A DNA stretch of 11,021 bases from an uncultured Rikenellaceae bacterium (GTDB lineage Bacteria; Bacteroidota; Bacteroidia; Bacteroidales; Rikenellaceae). The position numbers and the translations under genes were made by a program. The notes beneath the pieces are model-generated. The model saw only the letters and a list, made by a program, of their open reading frames with translations. It was not told the DNA's origin and did no database searches. This document shows, one piece after another, positions 1 through 7,942 of the stretch; positions within the stretch are counted from its first letter, which is position 1; each line of letters opens with the position of its first letter. The stretch covers positions 1-11,021 of the forward strand of contig CAMQVM010000033.1 in assembly GCA_947038135.1 (NCBI GenBank), read 5' to 3'.

Positions 1-2513
1 TCTTTAATATAGGTTATGATGTCGATGATATTCAGACTAGGGCGGTAGCTACTGCCTCTGAGAAGATTATCAATGAGGCATATTTACTATTTTACGAAAA
101 TGGTGTAGCGCTAGCAGATCAAACCTATGTAGCACACCAAATGGTAACTATCAACAATAGCGCATCAAGTTTTCCGCTACCTATTCCAACAGCTTTAGTG
201 CCTGATAAAAAGTATAAGGTACTGATTGTTGCTAACTATGATAGCAATATGCCAGCGGGTACAGCATTCGATACTTTTATTGCTAATCTAAACCGAAGCG
301 ATAGAAGCTACTCGAGTCATAAAAATGAGTTGTATTCACAAACTTCCGGTCGCCTAACAACTAACCTACCATTTTATGGTAAGCTAATGGAGATAGGTAC
401 TGACTCAAATAATGAAGCCCTTTTTACTTGTCCTAACGAAAGTACAGCCGATTTAGGTGTAAAAATAATGTTTAAGCGTAGCGTAAGCCGTTTCGACCTT
501 GTTAATAATGTAGCTAAAAAGTTACATATCGAGAGTGTTAAGGTGTGCAACTATCGTGATAGAGGTTACTTTTTTCATAGCGATGCACTATTAAGCACAG
601 TAGTTAGTGGTATTGGCGATAACACAGGAGTTATTGCGGTAGATAATCCAGTAGGCAACAGTCAGCGAGTTGATGGCGGTATGTATGGTTACCCTAACTT
701 AGTTTCAGCAACAGCACAAGGCGATGAGTTTACTACTTGTTTAATGATTGGTGGTTTCTATCAAGACCCTGAGTCTACAACGCCAAATACTACAAAGCTT
801 AGCTACTATCGTGCTAACCTAGCACGTGAGGGTTCACCTCAATTGCTTAAAGGTAACCATGTATATTCAGTAGTCATAAATGATGTTACTGCTGAGGGCT
901 CTACCGATGAGGGTGGTGCTATTGTCGATACCGATAATAAGCTAGATTATGAGTCGGGTGGCGACTGGGAAGATGGTGATGGTGGTACTAACATTGATGA
1001 TAAAGGAAACTTTATTATTGCATCTCGTGTAAATGTAGTATTTCATAGCGATAAAAACCTTAGCGAAACAATTAATATAAAGGTTAAAGAGGGTGCATCA
1101 TGGACTTACGAGTGGATCACTCCTAACCCTATAATAGATTTCAAGGCTGTTAAAGCAGATGGTAAATCTGTAACAGTTAGCACAACGGGTGAAAATAAAA
1201 CTTCAGCATTTACAAAAAATGCAAAGCTACGAGTAAAGCTGGTAGATGTCCCAGCAGTTTTTGTTGATATAGATTTAATTCAGTTGCCTAGCAGTGATGA
1301 GGTTGCAATGCTTACAGTAGATGGCAAGCTTGGCACAATAAAAGTGAAGGTTGCAGGACAAGGAGGAGAGCTTCGCTACTCGATTTTAACTGGTAGCAGT
1401 GGTGCATCGTGGACAGCTAGTCATGAAAATAGTATGACTTCGTGGACTTCAATGACACCTGCTGGTGCTCATAATGGGTTTTTCAATATAGTATTTCAAG
1501 CTAACCTTACTGGTAAGCCCCGATCTGGTTATGTGATAATTAAACGTGTTCCTGATGTTAATGGTGGTGTTAAGCCCGTGCGTCTTGAGTTTACTCAAGA
1601 CATTAGTAGCAAGGCGATTTTGATATATACCCCGCAGGTTGGAAATATTGAGGGTTTTCGCCATCTTGTTAGTGATGTGCAGACTTTTGCAGGAGGTGGT
1701 TATTCATATTTTACCTTTTCAGGTGATAGGCAACCATTCATTCCTTATGCTGTTACATTGGCAAACTCAGAGCAGTACACTTGGTCGGCTAGTATCGACT
1801 TACCATTGCTCGATGTTGGGTTAGTAAATAGTAGTACCTATTCGGTTAATTCAGCTACTAAAAAAACGCTATCTATTACAGGTATAAGTGGTGAAGGTGT
1901 ATATCTATTTATTCAAACAACTGGTCCGGGAGATGCAAATATTAATGGAACACTGACAATTAAAGCAATTCCAAAGAGTGGTGCTCCAGCAGTGGCAGAT
2001 GAGAATATACCTATAACGATCACATCATCTTGCGATATAGATTATGTTCAAATAGGCAGCCTTATTATTGATGACAGAAATAGAGGTCCTTTAGTACCAG
2101 CGAAGTATAATGAAGATAATGTACATGTATCTGCTAGTTATTATACTAATGAGAAGCCTGGTGAGAATACTCTGTTTAAGGGGAAGTATTATTGGTTTAC
2201 AGAATTAGCATCTGCATGCCAATCGGGGTGGCGTGCGCCTACGTGGAGTGAACTAAATTATGTTTTTGTTCCTCCATCACGACATAGCAAGCTCCGACCA
2301 ATGATGATATCTGAAGAAGCGCCAAATGACATGAGATATGATGGGTGTTTTTTTCCACTATCAGCGTATGGTTATGATACAGATGGCTACTTTGGGACTT
2401 ATTTGTGTTCAGATGCTAAAGGGCAAAATATCGTATTTTACCCTACAAATGGTCCTCAATGTACTACCTATGGTGATCGTGGAATGTCACTACGTTGCGT
2501 GAAAAACAAATAA
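1..2513 (+). CDS. Modular fimbrial (Mfa/FimB-like) surface protein with FISUMP-like C-terminus, 5'-truncated
   Basis: The reading frame is already open at base 3 and runs to TAA at 2511-2513, so the true start lies upstream; ATG 141 is only the first internal Met. About 836 residues are visible. The first ~290 resemble a fimbrillin-type beta-sandwich (VLIVANYDSN near 219-250; FKRSVSRF near 470-495), ending in an acidic Gly-rich linker (about 900-1010). Next come about three beta-rich modules (roughly 1020-1300, 1300-1605 and 1610-2035) that resemble BACON/Ig-like repeats; the third ends with RLEFTQD-type strands. The last ~115 residues (CQSGWRAPTWSEL near 2215-2255, a GCFFPLSAYGY segment, terminal SLRCVKN) match the pattern of FISUMP / major-paralogous domains. 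By family knowledge such proteins are secreted lipoprotein pilins; long ones with extra C-terminal domains suit a tip or accessory subunit of a type V pilus. Adhesin function is inference. The signal peptide is outside the window. A terminator about 100 nt downstream suggests it is the last gene of its operon. Confidence 0.72.
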   Translation, partial: FNIGYDVDDIQTRAVATASEKIINEAYLLFYENGVALADQTYVAHQMVTINNSASSFPLPIPTALVPDKKYKVLIVANYDSNMPAGTAFDTFIANLNRSDRSYSSHKNELYSQTSGRLTTNLPFYGKLMEIGTDSNNEALFTCPNESTADLGVKIMFKRSVSRFDLVNNVAKKLHIESVKVCNYRDRGYFFHSDALLSTVVSGIGDNTGVIAVDNPVGNSQRVDGGMYGYPNLVSATAQGDEFTTCLMIGGFYQDPESTTPNTTKLSYYRANLAREGSPQLLKGNHVYSVVINDVTAEGSTDEGGAIVDTDNKLDYESGGDWEDGDGGTNIDDKGNFIIASRVNVVFHSDKNLSETINIKVKEGASWTYEWITPNPIIDFKAVKADGKSVTVSTTGENKTSAFTKNAKLRVKLVDVPAVFVDIDLIQLPSSDEVAMLTVDGKLGTIKVKVAGQGGELRYSILTGSSGASWTASHENSMTSWTSMTPAGAHNGFFNIVFQANLTGKPRSGYVIIKRVPDVNGGVKPVRLEFTQDISSKAILIYTPQVGNIEGFRHLVSDVQTFAGGGYSYFTFSGDRQPFIPYAVTLANSEQYTWSASIDLPLLDVGLVNSSTYSVNSATKKTLSITGISGEGVYLFIQTTGPGDANINGTLTIKAIPKSGAPAVADENIPITITSSCDIDYVQIGSLIIDDRNRGPLVPAKYNEDNVHVSASYYTNEKPGENTLFKGKYYWFTELASACQSGWRAPTWSELNYVFVPPSRHSKLRPMMISEEAPNDMRYDGCFFPLSAYGYDTDGYFGTYLCSDAKGQNIVFYPTNGPQCTTYGDRGMSLRCVKNK

Positions 2514-2575
2514 TTTATTTTGTCAGCTTGCTAAACCAAATATCCACATCACAAGTTTGCAAATATAAATATTTC

Positions 2576-2595
2576 AACATCTATTACAAGATGTT
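2576..2595. repeat. Small inverted repeat before the terminator
   Basis: AACATCT (2576-2582) pairs with AGATGTT (2589-2595) across a 6-nt loop. It sits in the 3' untranslated stretch between the fimbrial stop codon and the strong terminator. There is no U-tract after it, so it may stabilise the 3' end rather than terminate, or it may be chance in AT-rich DNA. Confidence 0.35.
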
Positions 2596-2611
2596 TAATA
2601 GAATATAAAAC

Positions 2612-2660
2612 AAAGCCACCTCGAATAATGACAAATTTAGTCATATTCGAGGTGGCTTTT
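2612..2660. terminator. Strong hairpin terminator, probably bidirectional
   Basis: A near-perfect stem pairs 2612-2626 with 2645-2659 (15 bp, containing GCCACCTCGA). One bulged A (2627) separates it from a further 5-bp stem, ATGAC 2628-2632 with GTCAT 2640-2644, closing a 7-nt AT loop. On the plus strand the stem ends in TTTT (2657-2660). On the minus strand it is followed by a U-rich tail (the complement of 2603-2614). It lies about 100 nt after the stop of the fimbrial gene and so most simply ends that transcript. It could also stop read-through from the minus-strand operon, though that ends about 680 nt away. Confidence 0.8.
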
Positions 2661-3278
2661 CAATACATCGCTTTTGGATATTTAGTAAAAATTGAGGTGG
2701 AAATACTGTAACTATTTCATATACAGGGAGATTTGCAAAATGTTAAGTATACTTATGTTCAACTATTTAGGCATGGTTTTTATTAATAAATTACCCCGAA
2801 AACAGAACTGATAGCTGTTTTTTTTATGAAAAATAATGCAATGAAAATGTGTCATGGGCGCGCTATAGTCTTCATATAATTGAGTATAGAAATCAGTAAG
2901 CACTACTCAAGTGTAGAAACTACATATGTTATTTTACATTAGAAAATTTAAGAGTAAATAAATAGCTAACTTATTTATTCAATAAATGTGTGATTAATCA
3001 CTGTGCTATAAACTATTTATGCGAGAAAATTGTTATGGTAAAAAGGTGATATCAATAAATTACATCGAATAATTATCCATTCTAAAGCGCTCTAAATAAA
3101 CAAATTGTAAATTTAGTTGCAGACGCAACTTATTGCAGTAATAATAGAATGTATCGCTTGCAATACCCCTCGTTATTCAAATAAATTTGTAATTCATCAA
3201 CCTACTATTTATTTTAGTGAACACCGAAAATAAATTTTAATGCTGTAAAGAAACCAAGCTATAAAATATATTTAGATT
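2661..3278. other. AT-rich intergenic stretch with no recognisable gene
   Basis: No ORF of convincing length and no RNA gene that I recognise. Short ORFs (23 codons from 2740; 17 codons from 2826) have no visible promoter or family resemblance. Small dyads occur: GTGATTAATCAC (2990-3001), ATTTATT-C-AATAAAT (2973-2987), and AGTTGC-agac-GCAACT (3115-3130). They look like isolated AT-rich palindromes, and none is tied to a gene start. The stretch separates convergent transcription units. Confidence 0.5.
2799..2825 (+). terminator. Possible weak terminator: short hairpin plus eight Ts
   Basis: AAAACAG (2799-2805) pairs with CTGTTTT (2815-2821) over a 9-nt loop and runs into eight consecutive Ts (2818-2825). 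The stem has only two G-C pairs, so it is weak. A 23-codon ORF (ATG 2740 to TGA 2809) ends inside it. If the hairpin is real, it could end a small transcript from this intergenic region; no promoter for such a transcript is visible. Confidence 0.25.
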
Positions 3279-3320
3279 TATTAATCAAATATTAATATAA
3301 CTTTTAATATTTGATTAATA
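3279..3320. repeat. 17-bp perfect AT-rich inverted repeat downstream of folC, possible terminator
   Basis: Positions 3279-3295 are the exact reverse complement of 3304-3320, with an 8-nt spacer. The repeat starts about 20 nt beyond the folC stop on the minus strand, which is where the operon should end. Each arm has only one G-C pair and no long U-tract follows on the minus strand. It may be a weak terminator or an mRNA 3'-end stabilising hairpin for the minus-strand operon. Confidence 0.5.
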
Positions 3321-3338
3321 TAATAACTCTAAGTTTTA

Positions 3339-4640
3339 TTATGACTTGAAGTATTCTAGAGCCTCAGCAACAGTAAAAGTACTGCCCCCAATATATATAA
3401 AATCATCTTGTTGTGCTAGCTTTAGTGCTAGTTTTATTGCAGCCGCTATATCATTTACAACAACTCCATTTAAACCTGAGTGCGATGCAGTGTCTGCAAG
3501 GGTTGAAGCCTCTAGTGCTCTTGCTACCTTTGATTGTGTAAATATATACTCTGCATCTTTTGGAAGAGAGTTTGTGATAGATGAAATATCTTTATCACTA
3601 ACAAAACCCAATACCATATAGAGTTTATTATAGCTAATAGAGCTGAGCTGCTTAACTACCTCGGTTATTCCTGCTAGGTTGTGCGCTGTGTCGCATACAA
3701 CTGTTGGCGATGATGATAACTGTTGCCAGCGACCCGAAAGCCCGCTGTTGACAAACCCTGCTTTAATATCTTGCCATGTTACCTCTATGCGTGATGTTTG
3801 TGTTAAGACATCTAAGGCTGATAGAGCAGTGGCGATATTTTTTTGTTGGTAAAAACCTCGTAAATCGGTTGTTATACTCACCTCTTGGTCGGTGATTAAA
3901 GATAAGTATTTAACTGTTTGTGTAGTGGTTATATTTGTATCTGTAATGCCGCCTTCAACAACCATATAACGTTGTGTAGCAACATATACATCTGCTTGAA
4001 TCTCCTTAGCTCTCGACATAATAGCTAGTGAGCTCTCATTGTCCCACTCTCCCACTATTAATGGTGTCGACTCTTTAATTATTCCACTCTTCTCAATAGC
4101 AATCTCTTCGAGGGTGTTGCCAAGTATTGAGCAGTGGTCGAGTGATATGTTAGTGATAATACAAAGTAGAGGTTTGATGATGTTAGTGGCATCTAGTCGC
4201 CCGCCTAACCCGCACTCTACAACTGCTATATCTACCTTATTATATGCAAACCACCAAAATGCCATTGCAGTAGTAAGCTCAAAAAATGATGGTTTCAGCT
4301 CCTCAATAACCTCTTTATATAGCTCCATAAACATCACAATACCATCTTCAGAAACCATGGCTGAGTCAATTTTCATCCTCTCTCTGAAAGTTAAAAGGTG
4401 TGGAGAGGTGAATAGTGCCGTTTTATAACCCGCTTTAGTTAGCGTGGCAGATATCAAGTGGCTAACAGAGCCTTTACCATTTGTGCCAGCAACGTGTATT
4501 GAGCTAAATTTGCGTTGTGGGTTGCCTATCTTACTACATAGTGTGGTAATAGCCTCTAACGATGGGTTATATGCCTTCTCTCCGATGTTCTGAAACATTG
4601 GAATAGAGTATAAGATATCTTCAGCCTCTTTGTAGTTCAT
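3339..4640 (-). CDS. folC: Bifunctional dihydrofolate synthase / folylpolyglutamate synthase
   Basis: A 433-residue Mur-ligase-family enzyme of the usual FolC length. It adds glutamate to dihydropteroate or to folates using ATP in the cytoplasm. Visible family signatures are the P-loop GTNGKGS (residues 52-58), TSPHL (78-82), FELTTAMAF (120-128), ECGLGGRLDATN (142-153), TNISLDHC (163-170) and EKSGIIK (183-189), where the lysine at 184 corresponds to the usually carbamylated site. The C-terminal domain carries SGRW (302-305), DTAHN (317-321), the counterpart of DGAHN, and GGSTFTVAEAL near the end. All key motifs are intact. It is the last gene of the five-gene minus-strand operon and starts 4 nt after the preceding stop; the Met at 4640 fits the family N-terminus. 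Assignment is by motif reading; which of the two activities dominates cannot be seen. Confidence 0.95.
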   Translation of the reverse strand: MNYKEAEDILYSIPMFQNIGEKAYNPSLEAITTLCSKIGNPQRKFSSIHVAGTNGKGSVSHLISATLTKAGYKTALFTSPHLLTFRERMKIDSAMVSEDGIVMFMELYKEVIEELKPSFFELTTAMAFWWFAYNKVDIAVVECGLGGRLDATNIIKPLLCIITNISLDHCSILGNTLEEIAIEKSGIIKESTPLIVGEWDNESSLAIMSRAKEIQADVYVATQRYMVVEGGITDTNITTTQTVKYLSLITDQEVSITTDLRGFYQQKNIATALSALDVLTQTSRIEVTWQDIKAGFVNSGLSGRWQQLSSSPTVVCDTAHNLAGITEVVKQLSSISYNKLYMVLGFVSDKDISSITNSLPKDAEYIFTQSKVARALEASTLADTASHSGLNGVVVNDIAAAIKLALKLAQQDDFIYIGGSTFTVAEALEYFKS

Positions 4641-4644
4641 CTTT

Positions 4645-5403
4645 TTATGAGTTTATATTTTTTTTACCTGCTTTTATCTTTCTTATTATCTGCTCAATAT
4701 ACTCTTTAAGGTTGCTAACCTCGTCTTTACCCTCAAATGTTACCTCAAAAGGGGTGTTGTGCACTAGGTAGTTGCGTAGAGCAGTAGTTATAGAGGTTGT
4801 AGGCTTTATAAAGTAGGTGTCTATCATAAAAAAGAACATGATAATTATTATTATAGCTATTGCTAAAGCCATTATACCTTGCATATTCGCTCTGTATGCG
4901 TTTTCTTGAATTAGCCTTGTTTGGTCTAACACCTCCTCTTGGCTCTGTACCATAAAATCTTTGGTGCTGTATGCTAAGTTTAGATATGCTACTTTATATC
5001 TGTTAAAATACCATTTGGTCTGCTCACTTGTGCCTGTTATTGGCATCAGTTTTAACATCTCTTCATATACCTTTCGGTGCTTTACCACCTCATTAATAGC
5101 ATTGCTAGACTCGAAGTTGAAGAGTAGCTTCTTTGTTATGCTATCCATCTCAGCAGTGACCTTGCTTACCTCTATTGTGTCAATGCTTTTGATGTCTTGC
5201 ATCTTCTCTAGCACCGATATATCTACTGCCTCCATTACATCGAGCAGGTGCTTGGAGTAGTTTATGCCTGTAACCCCCTTGTCTACTGTTTGTAGCGTAG
5301 TTTCATTGAGGCGTGCAAGCTCAAAATATGATGTTACTCCTGCTGTGAAAAGCAGAATCCCTAATGATATACAACCTAGTAAAATTTTTCTTCTTATTCC
5401 CAT
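4645..5403 (-). CDS. Two-TM membrane protein with extracytoplasmic helical domain and terminal HAMP domain
   Basis: The product has 252 residues from the chosen start. A basic N-terminus (MGIRRK) precedes TM1 (about 7-27). Next is a ~145-residue helical extracytoplasmic region, resembling four-helix-bundle sensor domains, then TM2 (about 176-196), rich in Ile and Phe. A HAMP-like segment follows (about 197-245), with the typical Pro at 201 and the DEVSNL motif near 227-232. The protein stops right after HAMP: no histidine kinase, methyl-accepting or cyclase domain is present here or in the next ORF. I chose the Met at 5403 because it places the basic residues directly before TM1 and follows an A-rich stretch. 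An in-frame Met at 5427 would add eight residues and overlap cutC by 14 nt. It lies between cutC and folC in the operon. A role in envelope sensing or scaffolding is inference. Confidence 0.75.
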   Translation of the reverse strand: MGIRRKILLGCISLGILLFTAGVTSYFELARLNETTLQTVDKGVTGINYSKHLLDVMEAVDISVLEKMQDIKSIDTIEVSKVTAEMDSITKKLLFNFESSNAINEVVKHRKVYEEMLKLMPITGTSEQTKWYFNRYKVAYLNLAYSTKDFMVQSQEEVLDQTRLIQENAYRANMQGIMALAIAIIIIIMFFFMIDTYFIKPTTSITTALRNYLVHNTPFEVTFEGKDEVSNLKEYIEQIIRKIKAGKKNINS

Positions 5404-5413
5404 GATTTCTATT

Positions 5414-6166
5414 TTATGATAAAACATTGCTTAGAGTATTGCGTACCCTTAAAGCTGATGTTATATTGTTTGAAAACTCTTTTACCTCTACTGTGCCACC
5501 CATTGATACACCATCTCTTTGGTACGCCATCTTAGATTGTATCGAAGTGCGTGCCGAGAGGTGAAACTCGTGTGCTTTTGTTACACCCTCTAGCTCGGCT
5601 ATGTTATCTTCAGTTACTCCACACCCTGGCATGATGATGATTCTGCCTGCTGCCTTCTCTACAAGCTCTGCAATTAGCTCTTTGCCCTCGTATGCGCTAT
5701 TTGCGCAGCCCGATGTAAGTATTCTGTCGAAACCAAGCTCTATAATCTGCTCAAGTGCCACAAAAGGCTCTCTGCACACATCAAAGGCTCTATGAAATGT
5801 AGTGCTCATGCCGCCAGTGAGTGACATGAGCTCTTTGCAAGCAGAAGTGTCAATATCACCATCGGGTGTAAGCATTCCAAATACCACACCATCAACACCA
5901 AGCTCTTTACTAACTGCTATATCGTGCTTCATAGCCTCTAGCTCTAGGTTGTTATACAAAAAATCACCCGAGCGTGGGCGTATAATAACATTAAGTGCGA
6001 TATGTAGGTGCTCTCTAGCAACTTTTATCTCGCCGTATGAAGGTGTTGTTCCTCCCTCAGGTATCGCTGCGCATAGCTCTACACGTTCAGCTCCCCCTTT
6101 TTGAGCCTCAATAGCACTTTGTGCTGAATTGGCGCATATTTCTAAAATAATATATCTGTTTACCAT
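5414..6166 (-). CDS. cutC: CutC family protein
   Basis: A 250-residue TIM-barrel protein matching CutC along its whole length (E. coli CutC is about the same size). Recognisable blocks are GGAERVELC (24-32), EGGTTPSYGE (37-46), IRPRSGDFLY (62-71), DGVVFGMLTPDG (92-103), TFHRAFD (123-129), RILTSGC (148-154), GCGVTEDN (181-188) and HLSAR (202-206). CutC was named for copper homeostasis in E. coli, but that role is disputed and its biochemical function remains uncertain; in Bacteroidetes it is usually assigned by homology only. The start codon overlaps the end of the upstream peptidase gene by 7 nt, implying translational coupling within the operon. The protein is cytoplasmic with no signal peptide. 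No residue of the conserved blocks is obviously missing. Confidence 0.93.
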   Translation of the reverse strand: MVNRYIILEICANSAQSAIEAQKGGAERVELCAAIPEGGTTPSYGEIKVAREHLHIALNVIIRPRSGDFLYNNLELEAMKHDIAVSKELGVDGVVFGMLTPDGDIDTSACKELMSLTGGMSTTFHRAFDVCREPFVALEQIIELGFDRILTSGCANSAYEGKELIAELVEKAAGRIIIMPGCGVTEDNIAELEGVTKAHEFHLSARTSIQSKMAYQRDGVSMGGTVEVKEFSNNITSALRVRNTLSNVLS

Positions 6167-7941
6167 ATAAATGTAGTGTTATGTATTGCTTTATTTCCTT
6201 TACTGTCGCTTACAGCTATCTTGCAGGTGTGTTTACCTCCTTTGGCGATTTTTGTAGGTTTTAGCTCGGCTATTATCTTGTTTTTCTTTGCGTCATAGTC
6301 AAATAGAATCCATTTGCCATCTATATAACCGTTATATTTGGATATGCCCGATAGGTTGTCGCTGATGTTGAATGTTAGGGTGTTACCATTTATTGCTGCC
6401 CCTTTGGCGTGTGTGGCATTTATTACTGGTGGTATAGTGTCGGCAGATATTTTGTATTTCCCTCCACGAGATACTTTTGTTGTTACATAGCCATCTTTGT
6501 ATACTCCTCCAACTGAAGCGTCTTCTCTGTTGTCTTTCTCTGAAATAGATACTATTAATAGCTTAGAGGTGTCTATGTTTTTTATATCGCTACTCTTTAT
6601 TGAGAGAGTTACATTTTTTATAAATGGTGCTTGGTTTTCAGCAAACTCAACTATTTTAGAGAGTGGCGATAAACTATCTATTGTTGATGTTATTGCGGTG
6701 TATACCGACTGCTGTATAGAGTATGCAGGCATAATAAGCTTTATATCTTCAGTGTTGTGGTTAAAATAGTCTTCTGCAATTATTAGCTCGCCAGCAGGGC
6801 GGTCGAACGGCGGTGTCTTTAGGCTGTCTGCTTTAGCTGTAAAGGTTAGTGTTGAGCTGTTGCCATGCTCGTCTGTTGCCTTTAATGTAAACTTGTCTGA
6901 AACAATAATATCTTCAATGTCGATAACTCCATTTTTCGTTGATGTTGTGTAAATAGGTAAGGTGTTTGTAGGTGATATATAGGTGCGAATAATATCGTTT
7001 TTTGTCTCCATGGTTTCAGGGTATAAAAGCATATTATATGTTGCTCGCCCATAACTATATGATAGCCTATCAATAGAATAACCCCATATTTCACGCTTTG
7101 AGTTAGATAGCCTAAGTGATGCTACACCAAATATATTGCCTGAGTTGCTCTTCTTTTCAGTCACCTCAAAGGCAAAATAACAATCTTTAGAAGATGTTAC
7201 CACCTCGCTAATCGTATATTGATTGGTAGCTGTCAATTTTACTGGGTATCTCTTTTTTATTTTGTGGATAGCTATGCCATAGGTGTAATCTAGCTCTACC
7301 ACCGTTAGTGAAGTGATAGTTGGTGCTACCGTGTCGTTTACTTTTATTCCGCAAGTTGCTATTGGGCTGAGGGTGTTAGAGGTTGCGGCATCTCGTATTT
7401 CAAAGTGCAGGTGTGCCCCTCCCGATGAACCACTGTTTCCCGAGTAGCCTATAATATCGCCTTGCTTTACCTTAAACTTCTCTTTCGAGGGGTATAGGTC
7501 GGCATTGAAGCGTTTGTTGCGGTATTGATAAGCCTCTACGTATTCAGATAGTGATGGCATAAACCTACTTAGGTGTCCGTATACCGACATTGTGCCGAGT
7601 GTTGGATGTGATAGGTATATTGCCTTTCCATAACCATACGGTGATACAAATAGCCTTGATATATATCCATCTGCAATAGCTCGTATCGGTTGACCCTCTA
7701 CTCCTTGTGTCTTAAAGTCTAAACCCGAGTGGAAATGTGTGCTGCGTATCTCTCCAAAGTTTCCCGATAGAGATACTGGTATCTTTAATGGGTTGATGTA
7801 TTTTGGAGGTTTTGTAGCTGTCTTTGCGGTTGTTTTCGTCTCTTCTTTTGCCTCTTCTTTTGGCTCTTCTTTTGCAAATGTAGCTGTGCTGTATAGTGAT
7901 AACATGAAAAGTATTACTATCAGCTTGATTCTAAATAACAT
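6160..7941 (-). CDS. Exported M23 family (LytM-like) zinc metallopeptidase
   Basis: 593 residues. An N-terminal signal peptide (about 1-23, hydrophobic core then TFA before Lys24) is followed by a low-complexity Lys/Glu/Thr linker (24-47). The M23/LytM domain spans about 50-200. The zinc-site motifs are intact: H71-S-G-L-D75 (HxxxD), VYGHL with His123, and H177-L-H179-FE (HxH). The family cleaves peptide bridges or stems of peptidoglycan, so a periplasmic or outer-envelope cell-wall role is likely. Residues ~205-593 are beta-rich with no motif I recognise; the last ~95 (with an NISDNLSGISKY block) look like an Ig-like fold. There is no lipobox Cys, so the protein is probably periplasmic or anchored only by partner contact. 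It begins 1 nt after the MFS stop codon and its end overlaps cutC by 7 nt. The intact triad argues for an active enzyme rather than an EnvC-like activator. Confidence 0.88.
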   Translation of the reverse strand: MLFRIKLIVILFMLSLYSTATFAKEEPKEEAKEETKTTAKTATKPPKYINPLKIPVSLSGNFGEIRSTHFHSGLDFKTQGVEGQPIRAIADGYISRLFVSPYGYGKAIYLSHPTLGTMSVYGHLSRFMPSLSEYVEAYQYRNKRFNADLYPSKEKFKVKQGDIIGYSGNSGSSGGAHLHFEIRDAATSNTLSPIATCGIKVNDTVAPTITSLTVVELDYTYGIAIHKIKKRYPVKLTATNQYTISEVVTSSKDCYFAFEVTEKKSNSGNIFGVASLRLSNSKREIWGYSIDRLSYSYGRATYNMLLYPETMETKNDIIRTYISPTNTLPIYTTSTKNGVIDIEDIIVSDKFTLKATDEHGNSSTLTFTAKADSLKTPPFDRPAGELIIAEDYFNHNTEDIKLIMPAYSIQQSVYTAITSTIDSLSPLSKIVEFAENQAPFIKNVTLSIKSSDIKNIDTSKLLIVSISEKDNREDASVGGVYKDGYVTTKVSRGGKYKISADTIPPVINATHAKGAAINGNTLTFNISDNLSGISKYNGYIDGKWILFDYDAKKNKIIAELKPTKIAKGGKHTCKIAVSDSKGNKAIHNTTFIW

Positions 7942-7942
7942 A

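Noticed and set aside
141..143. ATG 141 as the start of the first fimbrial gene
   Set aside because: The frame is open back to base 3 and the upstream residues (AVATASEKIINEAYLLFYENG) read as typical fimbrillin sequence, so the gene begins before the window.
1449..1824. Short ORFs on either strand inside the fimbrial gene (minus 1449-1664, plus 1639-1824)
   Set aside because: They lie wholly within a well-supported coding frame, have no family resemblance and no start context.
2740..2811. 23-codon ORF upstream of the weak hairpin
   Set aside because: Too short, no promoter and no recognisable sequence; it is mentioned only as context for the hairpin.
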